From: Harmonia axyridis
Taxonomy: Eukaryota; Arthropoda; Insecta; Coleoptera; Coccinellidae
Length of the DNA: 64,000 bases
NCBI RefSeq assembly: GCF_914767665.1
Contig: NC_059503.1
Location: forward strand, 22,754,001-22,818,000
Reading direction: 5' to 3'
The position numbers and the translations under genes were made by a program. The notes beneath the pieces are model-generated. The model searched no databases and was not told the DNA's origin. It worked only from the letters and a program-made list of their open reading frames with translations. Positions 36,243 through 48,377 of this stretch are shown here, piece after piece. Each line of letters starts with the position of its first letter. Positions within the stretch are counted from its first letter, which is position 1.

Positions 36243-37110
36243 CAGGAAATAATCCGAAAATGGCACTTAAATCCAATCACTTGTCTGAATCAATCCGAAT
36301 CACTCGTCACACTGTTGCCTCTGCCGGAAACCGAACCGTATTCGAGAAAAACGGTCGGACTCGAGGAAAACCAAGGCTCTAGTGGCAGCAGGTTCGGAAT
36401 CCTACGGTCGCGGACGTTCTAACGGGCTGCAATAGTGGAACGAACGGGGCCCAAAATAGCCCACCCGTCCTGCTACGTGGCAGCAATGTTGGTAAAGAAA
36501 CGAAATAAAAATAAGTCACACAAACACTTGGGTTTATCGCAGTGTAAACATTCCTGCGAACCGCACAACGAAAAGATCACTTGCTCCGTTTGAACCAGAG
36601 CGGCACAAAGCTACGCAGAGACACTGACCACTACACTTACGCAACCACAGAGCGGACGAAGACACGGTGGAAAAAAAACACTGGATGGTCGCAGGTGAGG
36701 AACCGCGTTCTCTTCAGATTTTCCAGGCGGAGTGGAAAACACACAGGCGCGGTTTTTGGCTCGGAAAAGGGCGACACTCACTCCTCAGTCTCTGCTACTC
36801 AAATGATGGCGCGAGCGGAGGAGCAGCCAACGCAGGAGCGAGGAGGAGAACGATCGTCTCATCGGGTCGAGGTGGCGGGGGACGAGGATGGAGAGCTACG
36901 GTAAAACCACTTTGTCGTTGAAAGGCTGACGGACGGTGTACGGCGAACTGCAATTGGCACTCTCGAAAATCGTTTTGACATTTGACAGTTCACACGTCTG
37001 GGTGGATGCAGGTAGTCGGGTTATGAGGAGGACGAACTAGACAAGTGCAGGAGGCGATCGCAGACGTGATCCGACAAGGTGTTGCGATAAATACGTTACC
37101 GGTTTCACAC
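36243..37110. promoter_or_regulatory. CpG-rich block, possible promoter and first exon
   Basis: A roughly 870-base island of GC- and CpG-rich sequence in AT-rich surroundings. A strong plus-strand splice donor, GTCGCAG|GTGAGG, lies at 36694/36695, so a 5' untranslated exon transcribed rightwards is plausible. The overlapping Arg/Gly-rich frames at 36581-36921 look like low-complexity products of the composition. No downstream exon of such a gene is visible in the window. Confidence 0.35.
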
Positions 37111-37884
37111 ATGCATTGCTTTTCGGTTTATTATTCCCAGTTATAAACGTTCGGATGCGTTGAAGAGGAAAATTATCAATCAAATTTTCTGTTTGTTTTG
37201 ATCAATTAACAGTCGGACAATGGGTTTTATAAAACTTTCATCAACTCATTGATTTTATTTTTATATCTATGGTCGAAGCTACAATGAATCTGAAACCGAA
37301 TATGAAAATAGTAAACTCAGAAATGGAAGCATTTAAATTGAAAATCCTTATAGCTGATAAATTATAAAATACCTAATAAAGATTAATTGAGTGAGTTTGG
37401 AAACTGTATGTAGAATTTAATGATTTTAGTACCAAGTGCTACTATTGTTCCAGACTTTTCCAATTTGGATCTCATTTCATTGAGGAGATGATGATAATAA
37501 TAATATCATTATGATACGGAGCATTTTGCTGATTCATTCTTGAAAAATATATCTTGAAAGGAAAACGTTCTATGAAGTCAGAACTATATGTATGTATGTT
37601 GTCAGAAAATCGTAAATCTTCAACAGTGTCAACCATATAGATAACCATTTAAAAGAAATACAAATCACACCTGTGGAACGGGCATTTATTGGAAATTTAT
37701 TGACTCATGAAATATCATGAATAATTTCTTTATTCCCAATACTTACTCCGTGGATTTTTATGATTGATTAACACATAACGGATATAAACGCACAACATTA
37801 GAAATTGGAACATATAAATGAGGAAAGCAGTGGAATACAGTTAGGAGCTTTTGCGAGCGTTCGTCATTCATGTGCCAATTACAC
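37111..37884. other. AT-rich DNA, no gene seen
   Basis: No coding exon or transposon protein recognised. Confidence 0.4.
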
Positions 37885-37932
37885 CCTTGGAGACCACATA
37901 ATTGAATATAGGTATATATGTGGTCTCCAAGG
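37885..37932. repeat. Hairpin in a dispersed repeat
   Basis: CCTTGGAGACCACATA and its complement TATGTGGTCTCCAAGG enclose a 16-base AT-rich loop. The sequence to the left (GTTCGTCATTCATGTGCCAA) resembles 38696-38715, where a weaker version of the hairpin ends TGCTCTCCAAGG, so both belong to one repeat family. Confidence 0.75.
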
Positions 37933-38439
37933 TTGGAATTGGCGTTCGCAATTTTGTTTTTTATTAATTTTGAAGCTACATATTCAATCGGAATGAAAAT
38001 TTAAATTTATATGTAGAACTTTAATTTAAACCCTCGTGCAGAATTTCATTTTCTTCGCAACAACAACTTTTTTAAGTTTTTTTTCTGATAGCACCTTCCC
38101 TCCACAAGATAAGTATTCAACTCGAATTTGGACTTGATATTCCTAGTTTTTATCATGTGATATGCTTGATTTTGAATACAAATCTACAGGGAAATTTTTT
38201 TCTGGAATGGTTCTCATTTATTTCCTCCAGGATTTTTATTTTTTTGGTAGACCACTGGTAGGTTCAGTACTACACCTTTTAGTTTCTTGTAGTTATGTCG
38301 TATCTGCTACCGACTTAGAGAAAAAAATTTCAAAAAATTCTCTAGTAATCTTCGTTTGCGTTTTGGTACTAAGTTACCCAATATACATATAGTGAAAATA
38401 AGTAAAGATTCGATAAACTATTATATTCATAACAAAAAA

Positions 38440-38580
38440 GTAGGACTACAAAAAACACATTGTATCTCGAAAACAAACCGTTTTCGGGCCCATGTTTATA
38501 GGACTTTTTTCCCAAAATCATCCAAGGACTCTCTCATTTTTCTTTGTACCTCCAATTTAGGAACTCCATGTATAAAATAT
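38440..38580. repeat. Decayed MITE arm
   Basis: Phrases such as TTGTATCTCGAAAACAAACC, AAAATCATCCAAGGACT and CCATGTATA match the layout of one inverted-repeat arm of the MITEs at 30601 and 50283, but with many differences. Boundaries are approximate. Confidence 0.4.
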
Positions 38581-38639
38581 CATTATTAAGCTCCGTCTAA
38601 ATTTCGAATTAATAAGGGCATCAGAAGCCTAATTGAAAT

Positions 38640-39215
38640 GCAATAGCGAAAAGAAGAGGAAATAACTGACGTATAGTCAAGAACATTTGAGCGCTCGTCA
38701 TTGATGCGCCAATTTCACACATGTAGAGCAAAACTGTATATAGATTAATATATGCTCTCCAAGGGTGCTTGAAATTTTGTACTGTGCTTAAAATTGCTGT
38801 GGCATATCAACACCCAAAATCTCAGTTCCTTTGGTTTATGGTCTTGGAAAAATAAGGTACCAAATATTTGAAATTCTTCTTGAATTTTCTATGGTTCTGG
38901 TTATGCGATGAATACGAGACTTTAAATCAATTGTCATTCTACATATAACTTCATCATGATGAAATATACAGTTTTGAGATTAACAGAAAAAACTAAATTT
39001 CGATTGACCATATTTACGGAAAAAGGTTCCGTGAAATTTCCTGAAAATTTCTAGCTCTTTTCGTTCGTTATCATGTTTATGGGAGGACGGACAGAAACAA
39101 GTTTTTTAAGGATGGATTTGTCATGAGTGAGTCGGACCTTATCATTGTAGACCCTTCACTAATCAAAATTCGAAAATAACAAACATTTTGACGAAATTAT
39201 AAGGCGATATGATCG
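38640..39215 (+). repeat. Dispersed repeat related to repeat A
   Basis: The interval around 38875-39180 aligns with 12350-12620: a TTCTTCTTGAATTTTCT block, GGTTATGCGAT, then ATTTACGGAA and AGCGCTCATGAA-type phrases. A further relative lies at 54700-55075. It has no coding capacity. Members differ in length and are diverged, so the family is old. Confidence 0.45.
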
Positions 39216-40225
39216 ATGAAAAAGCGCTCATGAATGCAATATCATTTTATATCAGAATCAGTACAAACCATTCCCTTGTCATCTGAGGATTACTCTTGCA
39301 AAGATAACCAGAAAATTCTAATCCTAGAATGAGCTAGCTATACCTCCTATGGGAGATTAAGAGCATTAAAACATGTTACCAATCGAGGTATTGATACATT
39401 TGATTAACATAGACGAAACTACTATGAATTCATAATGATCCATTCAATGTTCAAGATGAGATATGCAAATTGTCTGTTCATTTACATAAGTATTGCGCGA
39501 CAGCACAGGTTTGACTTGCGAGAGAGATCTGCCAAGGTCGTATGGGACGGCATATATAAGCTCAATTTTATAACAGAACTTTTCCTCGTTTTGAATTTTT
39601 GATAGGGGGAAAACCTTTGATGCGCAACCCGATAAAAATATTATGCCTGTATAAATGGACGTGAAATGAAGTTTGTCACATTAAAGCGTAGCAGAGCGAC
39701 TGCTGCGAATGCAAATTGAAAGAGATGCAGATAGCATAGCATCACGTGTTGAATGAACGGAGATTAATGTTCGAATCTGCTCGCCATCAAATGAATATGG
39801 AACACTGAATTTCTCTTGCTTTTGATGTTGATCTTTCGAACGGAGCTGAATTCTTCTCGAGTTATACAAAAGTATGTTCATTGCTTTGACAAACTTCAGG
39901 AGGTGATTACTCACAATATTCTAATATGAATTGTGTAAATAAATATATGTCCGGAAACGTTTCCAAGTTACAAGGTCTTGAAGTTTCATTTTTAATTTCG
40001 TTTTTCTTCAAATAACTTTCTAAATACCTTAATTAAACGAAAATTGGTATTGAGAGGTTTTTTTGAGGTCCTGAATTCAAACCTGATGTTATAATTGCTC
40101 ACATTCGTAGGGGGTACCACCTTCTCCAGGATTTCTTTTATAGAGGTTTGAATAACTTTTTTGAGCGTACTTCTAGCACATTTTTCAGTTAAATAATGGA
40201 TTCCTCTATCATATCTTTGTAAAAA
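39216..40225. other. AT-rich DNA, no gene seen
   Basis: No coding exon recognised. The small minus-strand frame at 39681-39914 looks like chance. Confidence 0.4.
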
Positions 40226-40525
40226 AGCTACCCTTGTTACAAGTCGCTATAAGCAATTGTTTTGTATATATTTGGATTTGAAAATTTCAAGTCTGATCGA
40301 TGCGTTTTTTTCACAAGAATGCTTAAAAAACGAATTTGTTGTTTAAGTACTTACTTTAACAACAAAGAATGCTTAAAAAACGAATTTGTTGTTTAAGTAC
40401 TTACTTAAACAACAAATGCGTTTTTTAAGCATTCTTGTGAAAAAAACGCATCGATCAGACTTGAAATTTTCAAATCCAAATATATACAAAACAATTGCTT
40501 ATAGCGACTTGTAACAAGGGTAGCT
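40226..40525. repeat. 300-bp near-perfect palindrome
   Basis: The left arm starts AGCTACCCTTGTTACAAGTC and the right arm ends as its complement, GACTTGTAACAAGGGTAGCT. The arms match almost perfectly for about 125 bases. Near the centre the block GAATGCTTAAAAAACGAATT plus its GTTGTTTAAGTACTTACTT tail is duplicated in tandem, giving nested smaller hairpins. It has no coding capacity. It is either a foldback-type miniature element or a recent inverted duplication. No convincing target duplication is visible. Confidence 0.9.
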
Positions 40526-42256
40526 CGTAGTTATAGTTGTTTGTAGGCAGCGCCGCCTTTTCTATTACTATTTCCTCGTTCGAAAGTTATTCAAAAAAAC
40601 GAAAATAAAAATAAAACTTCAACACCTCGTATCTTGGTAACGAAGCGTTCGGGCATATATTTATTTGAACAATTCATATCAAAATATTGTGAGGAATTCC
40701 CTCTTGAAGTTTTTCAAAGTACCTACTTTTGAATCAAATTGTATAATTCGGCTTATTGAAATTCATTAGGGAATATAAGATAACCCCACTTTCAAGTTCT
40801 TGAACGGATCTTAACATAAGAAATGTTTGAGAAATAATTGGAAAATTGCGTTTCTTCAAAGAAACATTTCTCGTATAGGAAAAGAAAATTTAAATAAATA
40901 TAATGTCAAATAGTATTGGCTTTGCTATGATCAGTTTTTGAAATACACAGGGTAATATATTAAGAAGTGCGATCGTTATTACAAATGTTGTCAATAAATT
41001 GTTTATAACGGTAAGAGACACAGTGGCTTTTACTTATTGTTATTTTGTCATTGTATGCTCACTGACAGCATCTCAAGAACTATAAAACTCAGAGAAAAAT
41101 TCTTTGAAGAACCGTCTTTTTTTCTTAATGATTAGATTTTTGTTTGTTTGTTTGTGTCCAGAATTGACCACATCTGAAAATCTAAAAATTGCTAATTTTT
41201 GAAGGGTAGGTTTTTTTGTAAATATAAGGTACACCTACAGAGCTAGATCTGGTCCCAAAGTTTGGAATTGTACCTCCTTTAAAAAAGTAAATGATATGTG
41301 GGTAAATAATATGTCTATCAAAAATTATATACAGCAATTTTGGTTGGGTCCTTGCTCCTGGGCCTAGTGCATAAACCAGCAATGTATATTTACATACTTA
41401 ACAACACGTCAAATTAGTTGTGACTGAAATTGATCATATACTTACATATTCAATTTGAAAATTAGAGAAAACAATTCAAGAAACTGGTTTTTGTTGTTGT
41501 TAAACTAATACAAAGTAGGCCAAAAACCGTTGGCAATATTACTGTTATACTGGGGAATTCTTGATAATGAACTATTTCAAAACGTTCGTCAGTATTATGC
41601 AATGTTTTTATTTTGTATCGCCTAAATAATTTGTGAAGCAAATTTAAAATGGCTACAATTTTTATATTCAGACTATAATATGGACAAATACCAAACCATT
41701 TCAGAGAGAAAGAAACAGCCGAACATAATATGTCACTCTCACTCAATAAATCCCCCTCATAGCCATTTTTTTTTTTTAAATGTACCTTCAAGAGTGATGC
41801 ATATACTCCTGCGCTCCTCTATCTTTCTAATACATCTGTATAATCATTCGTCTTCGCTTTAGAAATAGGTTTCAACCTCGACAAATTTAGTTCGTAAGTA
41901 CATGTAAAATAATCGAATGTTCATACCGAATTTCGAGAGTATGGCATAATCAGATTTCATTCAGATAAAATATTCGACAACAATTATTACATCATGATAA
42001 ATCAGACCTCGTATCGTAATATATAGAACAATTTTGTTATCTCCAAAAGACGCATGAATAACGAGCGCAGAAAAGCTCTAACACTCAGGAAACGTTTTTC
42101 TTGGAAGTATTGTCCTTTCAATAGAACTTTTTGGTTGCTCTTTATTGGATTTTATATCATTAATTGCATAACATATCCTCTACATCTCGTTTATAATTAT
42201 TAAAGAGATCCCTAGAATTGAACATGCATAGACATTCATTTCATACTTGAATTATT
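40526..42256. other. AT-rich DNA, no gene seen
   Basis: No coding exon, transposase motif or structured repeat recognised. Confidence 0.45.
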
Positions 42257-42264
42257 CTAGTGAT

Positions 42265-42452
42265 CAGTGGCGACGCTAGGCAAGGGACCAGGGGGGGCCG
42301 GGCTCCCCTTAAATTCTGCTGCTCCCCCTGAAATTTGACATACCAAGGCTAAAAAATAAGCAGAACTATAAATTCGTATTACTTTGGTCCCTCCAATGAA
42401 AATCCGGCACCCTATTGGCCAGCCCTGTTTTTGAATGCTGGCGTCGCCACGG
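42265..42452. mobile_element. hAT-type MITE, 188 bp
   Basis: It starts CAGTGGCGACGCTAGG and ends GCTGGCGTCGCCACGG, a terminal inverted repeat of about 16 bases with one or two mismatches. The 8-base sequence CTAGTGAT is repeated exactly on both sides (42257-42264 and 42453-42460). A CAGTGGCG terminus and an 8-base duplication are typical of hAT elements. The interior is non-coding and locally GC-rich. Confidence 0.85.
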
Positions 42453-42556
42453 CTAGTGATTGTTGTTGGTTTTTATAATTTTTCTCATTCTTCCAATGAA
42501 CTCGTTGTCTAGAAATCGATCCAATAATTTTGTTTCAAATTATAGTTATCGTAAGT

Positions 42557-42988
42557 AATTGCACAAGTGCATCAAAATTACCGATAATTTTGCATGACAG
42601 CGTGTTGTCATAAAAACTGCATGAGTTTATTTTCATTTTTGGAGAAAGAGCCCGACACCGAAGGTGGAGGGCTCTTTCTCCAAAAATGAAAATGACCGAA
42701 TGCAGTTTTTCAAGGAAAACACGCTGGAATGCGAAATTATCCGGTCATTTTGATGCACGAGTGTAATTCGGGGGAATATTTCCCGAATAAACTGTTACAT
42801 CACTTGTCAAACTGATGTAGAATGGAATTGCCATAGATTCGAACTGTGTAAGATGCATAGAAACTATGCATCTATGAACAGAACAATTATCGCAGTGCAG
42901 TTTCGCTTCCTACAATGCAATTATCGCTGTAATTTTCGATAATTGTTCTCCAGATACATAGAATTTTTGACAGGAGGGAAATATTCAT
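42557..42988. mobile_element. Hairpin (MITE-like) element, copy 2
   Basis: Closely matches 1016-1436. The palindromic part is 42557-42768 and the non-palindromic tail runs to about 42988. The left half of the inner stem has mutated (GCATGAGTTTATTTTC in place of the GCATTCGGTCATTTTC seen in copy 1), while the right half keeps the ancestral form. The tail carries an extra ATTATCGCTGTA near 42920 absent from copy 1. Confidence 0.75.
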
Positions 42989-43586
42989 TATAAGCTATTA
43001 TAATGCGGTCACCGTAATGAATATTTATTCGAGTTAAGTATTCATGAAATATACTCTTTCATAATAAAAATAAACCAAAGATGGTAAATGTTTTCGTCGA
43101 AACTACCGCTCTAGAAATTATGTAAACAATATTCTCGTCCGCGTCATTTCTGCGAACTGCATAAATAGGAATATCGCACGATGCTTGCCAGCATTGACCT
43201 ATTTCGGTTGCACTTTGTCTTTGAGGAAATTGCTGCAGTTTTCATAGGAAATATTTCTCCATTTTGGCATCTGGAATTTTGGTGGTGTGAATTGGATGTA
43301 ATCGAGATGAATAAGAAGAGCATAACATTAAAACAATAACACAAATTTATTCACTTAATATTTTACAGTATTAACAATTACACAAATAAACATAGATAAG
43401 TTAGTACACCAACCTACGAAAGATATCAAAATATCGGAACATACAGTTCAGTCTGGATTAAAATATTAAAGGTTAAGTGATGCTACATTTGCTGTTGCTT
43501 GAAAAGTTGATAAGAACGAGTTTGGTGTATTGTATTTTGTGAGGCTAATGAAAAATACTAACATAATCATGAGATTAAGGAAGATA
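42989..43586. other. AT-rich DNA, no gene seen
   Basis: No coding exon recognised. Confidence 0.4.
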
Positions 43587-44818
43587 ATTGAAAAGTTCCC
43601 GGTCTACCATAGTAAAGCACATTTTTTTGGCAAAATTCGATTTTATTATTCAACATAGTTGCCTTCGAGGGCGATACAGCGATTATAGCTATCTTCCAAC
43701 TTTTCGATACCATTTTTGTAGTACGATTTGTCTTCCGCTTCAAAATAGGCCAAAATTGGCACTAAATTTCTTTCCAGCGAGCATTCTTTCGAGGTCTGAG
43801 AACAGGAAAAAGTCGCTGGGGGCCAGATCTGGTGAATACGTAGATGCAGAAGCAATTCGTAGCCCAATTCATGCAATTTCACCATTGCTTTTTGACACGG
43901 CGCATTGTCTTGATGAAACAGACCCTTTTTTCCTTCAAATGGGGCCGTTTTTTAACGATTTCATCCTTCAAACGTTCCAATAACGCCACATAATAATCGC
44001 TGTTGATGGTCTGGCCCTTTTGGAGGTAATCAATGAATATTATACCTTGCGCATCCTAGAATACTGATGCCATAACCTTGACAGCCGACTGTTGTGTTTT
44101 TCTCGCTTCATAGTGTGCAGTCCAGTCAGCTGACTGTCGATTGGACTCCGGAGTGAAATGATGGAGCCATGTTCATCCATTGTCACATATCGATGCAAAA
44201 ATTCAGGTTTATTGCAATTAAACAGCTTCAAACACTGCTCAGAATCATTAACACGTTGTTGCTTTTGATCGATTGTGAGCTCGCGCGGCACCCATTTTGC
44301 ACACAGCCTTCTCATGTACAAATATTGGTGAATGATATGATGATGTACACGTTCAGATGATATCTTCACAATGTCTGCTATCTCGATCAACTTGACTTTA
44401 CGGTTATTAAAAATTATTTTGTGATCATTTTTGATTCTTTTGTCAGTGACAGCCTCTTTTGAGCGTCCACTGCATTCGCCGTCTTCGGTGCTCATTTCAC
44501 CACGTTTAAACTTAGCGTACCAATCAATAATTTTCCTGGTGCACGCCCAAAAACTCTTCATCTGCCAAGATTTTGCCTCAACTGTATTTTTCCCCTTCAA
44601 AAAGCAATATTTTAACAGCATACAAATTTTTTTTACATCTTTTTTGAAATAGCAAAAGTAGTTACACTCACAACGCAATATCTCACAAACTAATGGTCGG
44701 ACTGTTTTCAAATTTTGATACGTATCGTTTGAAGGTTGGTACTAACTAAAAATCATATGGATTAAATACTAGCACTGCCATCTGTGCATCAGACCAGGGA
44801 CTTTTCAATTGGCCTAAT
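43587..44818 (-). pseudogene. Mariner element, mellifera-like (minus)
   Basis: The left end, ATTGAAAAGTTCCCGGTCT, and the right end, AGACCAGGGACTTTTCAAT, are inverted, with TA flanks (the right one five bases out). The minus-strand transposase is readable in pieces: WYAKFKRGEMSTEDGE, CAKWVPRELTIDQKQQRV, HRYVTMDE, then after frame changes FHQDNAPCHK-type residues, and finally KSYYKNGIEKLEDSYNRC near the C-terminus. Frameshifts occur just after the first catalytic Asp and again before the third, so no enzyme is made. The 1.23-kb length is normal, so it is a full-length dead copy. It is a different subfamily from the 46- and 52-kb copies. Confidence 0.85.
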
Positions 44819-46075
44819 ACCTCTTAGCCTGATACTATCAAATTTATACCCAAACAATTTTAGATCGAAAGTATGCTGTAATTCATTCTAAATCAAATAG
44901 GTAATCCAAATATCTCAAATAATTGCTGCTTGCGGTAAAAATATTGTAGTTACATCATGAAACACTTTTTAATTCATTAGTACTAGTGTAGTTAGTACCT
45001 ACTCAAAAATGATTGCTCTATTTCACTTCTGAATTATTATTCTTATTCTTCAGATTTCAAGATCAATTATTTCAAAGGTTTTCAATTCGAACAATCTTGT
45101 CAGAAATAATAGATATATCTACCTCTTTCTTTCGTATACTTATACCTAAAGCGTGATTAGTGCAATTAATAATGTATCCACCACCTTTTGCCATTCATTG
45201 TTTTACATTTTATGAGGATTCACAAGAGATAGTCACATTGAGCAACTTTATAAAATTTCACGCTTTCATTAAATTAAACCGTTTAAATCTTCTTTAAATC
45301 TTACGCTTCAAAGTAATACGCATTATGATCAGTGATCATTCGCGTTAAAAAAATCAATACAAATTTAGCCATGGAAACTATCTCCTCCTCCACAAGAGGA
45401 CGGTCGACGGATTATCAATTCTGCAGTGGCGTATAAATAAGATTCAATCGCCTTGAGGCCGTGTTGCAGAACACGCAACAGCTTTGCCCCCCCGAACTCA
45501 CGTGAGGCCAAAGCAAACCTGACAACGACCTGACTCGCCAGCCCAACATCGAACTAAGCAATAAACGTTTGAATCATGGTTATGGAATGACAAGATTGGG
45601 ATTCGAGAACGTTAATGTTCTACTAAGGATGGGAGATGGAAAACTAATTAACGGCTGATTGGGTTTAAGGGAAAACAAAAATTTGAATGATGTTCTCCGG
45701 GAAGATGGTGAAGAAGGAATATGGATGAAGTTACGTAAGTGTTCTTCCCATTGACACAGAAAGCTTCCGATAAAAAAACGATAACATGAAGTTCTGTTTG
45801 GATTTGTCAGGACTTATTCGAGCTTGAATTCAACATCGATTAGGGTTTCTAAGAAACTGTTGACGTCAGTAAACGTAAAAGGCGGTCGAATTCCACAATG
45901 GAGTTCTATTATAGTGAGTTATAAAATCATTCAAATGTAATATTAAAGGAGAGACATTCCTTATTATATCACCTATAAAAATGTCTGAAAAAGTATATTA
46001 TTGCGAAGTATCTGGTTGTTTTGGGTATCTAGATACACAAAGTACCTAAATTCATATTATCCATTGCTGGCCACT
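44819..46075. other. No gene seen; small GC-rich patch
   Basis: Mostly AT-rich. At 45390-45560 there is a GC-richer patch containing GTGGCGTATAAATAAG, a TATA-like box, followed by CpG-containing sequence. It could be a small promoter, but no transcript or frame can be supported. Confidence 0.3.
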
Positions 46076-46990
46076 ACTTTCTCTCATCTTTTGGGCAGCG
46101 TACAAATCCCGCGTTGAAAAATCCACGAATCGATCCAATTTTTTACTTCTACATAAGACCGGAAGTTCTGATCAGCCAGGCCGTGTGTAATTGATCGAAA
46201 CAAGTGATAATCCGAGGGAGCAACGGCTGGAGAATACGGCGAGTGGGGTAGTACTTCCCATGTCAACGTTTTCAAGTATGTCTTGATCACTTTCGCAACA
46301 TGGGGTCGAGCATTGTCATGCTGTAAAATAACTTCATCGTGTCTCTCGTTGTATTGCGGCCGTTTGTCTTTCAATGCTCGGCTCAAACGCATTAATTGCG
46401 TTCGATAGCGATCGCCTGTGATTGTTTCATTCGGTTTTAGCTCATCCCACCAAATACTAAGCATGACTGTGGAACCGTGAATATTCGGTTTGGCCGTTGA
46501 AGTGGAAGCATGGCCGGGATATCCCCATGATTTTCTGCGCTTGTGATTTTCGTTATGTACCCATTTTTTGTGTCCAGTCACAATGCGATGCAGAAATCCC
46601 TTACGTCTTTGCCTTTCAAGCAGCAAACAAATGCCGTACAACTCGTACGGCACCCAATTTTCTTATTTCTAAATCATTTCCATGTCTTTCATCAGGCGAT
46701 TTGAAATGGTTTGTTGCGTCACTCCGAATGATACTGCCAATTCACACGAGTCTTGATCAAGTGACGCCTCCAATTTTCGAAAACCTTTTTTCTTCCACCG
46801 CCATGCTGGTCTTCGTAGTCAAAATCACCGTTCTTGAAGCGTTGAAACCACTCTCGGCACGTTCTTTCACTAATAGCGGCCTCACCATATGTAGAGCATG
46901 AGAGCATTCGATGAGCCTCAGTCGCTGATTTCTTCTTCTAACTGCTGGACCACCGAACTTATTCTCGAGATTATAGGGAGGAGCGTTGTC
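46076..46990 (-). pseudogene. Mariner transposase, near full length (minus)
   Basis: Read on the minus strand, the N-terminal part has YGEAAISERTCREWFQRF, GDFDYED and HGGGRKK. After a frame change near 46680 a 189-codon frame runs through KRRKSWGYPGHAS, ILQHDNARPHVAK and APSDYHLF to the C-terminus. The second and third catalytic Asp (HDN and APSD) are present. At the first catalytic position the text reads TGHKKW, so the usual Asp is His. With the frameshift this makes the copy inactive. It is close kin of the split copy at 9150. No intact terminal repeats were found. Confidence 0.85.
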
Positions 46991-48377
46991 AACACACGAA
47001 ACACGTTTTTGAAAACGATTCGTGTACCTATATCGATTTTTCGAACAACAACAAATATAGTGTCACTTAACCTTCAATATCTGGATCCAAACTCAACGCT
47101 ATGTTTTGAAATGTTGACGAGAATTTTTTGAAGCTTAGCACCCAAGACAAAAAAGGGGTATGGCAGTGCTACCTGCGCGTCAGGATCGGGAATCATTTTA
47201 GGAGAGTGTTACTGTTACACAAACTCAAGGATCGTCAAGACGAGAACCAGAAAGATGACGAGGACGGGGCACGATCCAGCTCTCTTATTTTAAATATCCA
47301 AAATGAGCGAAAGTTATTCCTCTTACAAAGAAACGGGATATCCCACTTCAACGAAAGGCTGATAATACAATTTGAGGTTTATTCATGGCAAACATCGCAT
47401 AATATCAATTTGTAATACATTTTTCGATGATTTTCGATCGTCCTTCTGATGGCATTCCTTGAAATTTCAGTTAACACGACTTCCCATTATAAAGAAATTA
47501 TCAACTAAAAGTTGGAACGTATAGATATTTTATCACAATTTTCCAATTGTCATTAAGGAAACAGAATCATCAGTTCTATTGAAGTCAACTCACTCTTTTT
47601 AGAGCTTCCTATCCACAAAAAAGAAGAAATTAACAGTAGGTAGGTATACCAATTAGAAATTCTATCCTCATTAGTAAACTTTGTTGAAAACAAATCCTAT
47701 ATTTGGCTCATTATTTTCTGGAAATACATATTTTCAATTCTGAATGAAAAACTCGAGATCAAAATATAGTTTTCTAGAAATGTTGTTTCGTAAAAATACT
47801 GTTATAATAACCCAAACATGTGGTCGAAGATATAAAATAAATATAGAATGCCGCGGAGTGGCCCAATTCAACTTGTATCAATCCAGTTGAGAGGATGAAT
47901 CATCGTGCCGAAAAAGAAAAATACATTTTAATGGCGTATTTTCGACTGCTTTGGTAACGTAATTATTGAGATTCAGTTATTATCGTTTCCGGTTTTATTC
48001 CACTTCTGACAATTTCTTCAATAAAATTTGGTTCGTCGGATCATATTTCTTAATGATGACATTTATAATTCAAACCAAATATTCGCTATTTTCCATTTTT
48101 ATTAATAATAATAGTATATTGTGCAACAAGTGGGGAAAGTCCAACTTTTCTCGCGAGTTTGGAAGTTGAGTAAGCTGTGGAGAATACGCTACTTTTCATA
48201 GCAGTTGTAGGAAAAATATATTTTAGATCTTTACTTGTTGAAGTGTAATTTAATTTCTCTAAACTCAACACAGTGTAAAGAAGAAATACAAAATACGCTG
48301 ACGTGAAGTCAGGAGCTTTGGAACGCATATTATTTCAAGCATCAGTAGCTCCTTAGGAGCGAATCGTCAAAAAATAT
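46991..48377. other. AT-rich DNA, no gene seen
   Basis: No coding exon or transposon protein recognised. Confidence 0.4.

Noticed and set aside
36581..36921. Arg/Gly/Glu-rich frames in the CpG-rich block
   Set aside because: Two overlapping frames are equally open and low in complexity, as expected where stop codons are rare. No domain is seen.
45390..45560. Small promoter with a TATA-like box
   Set aside because: GTATAAATA is common in AT-rich DNA and no transcript, frame or splice site follows.
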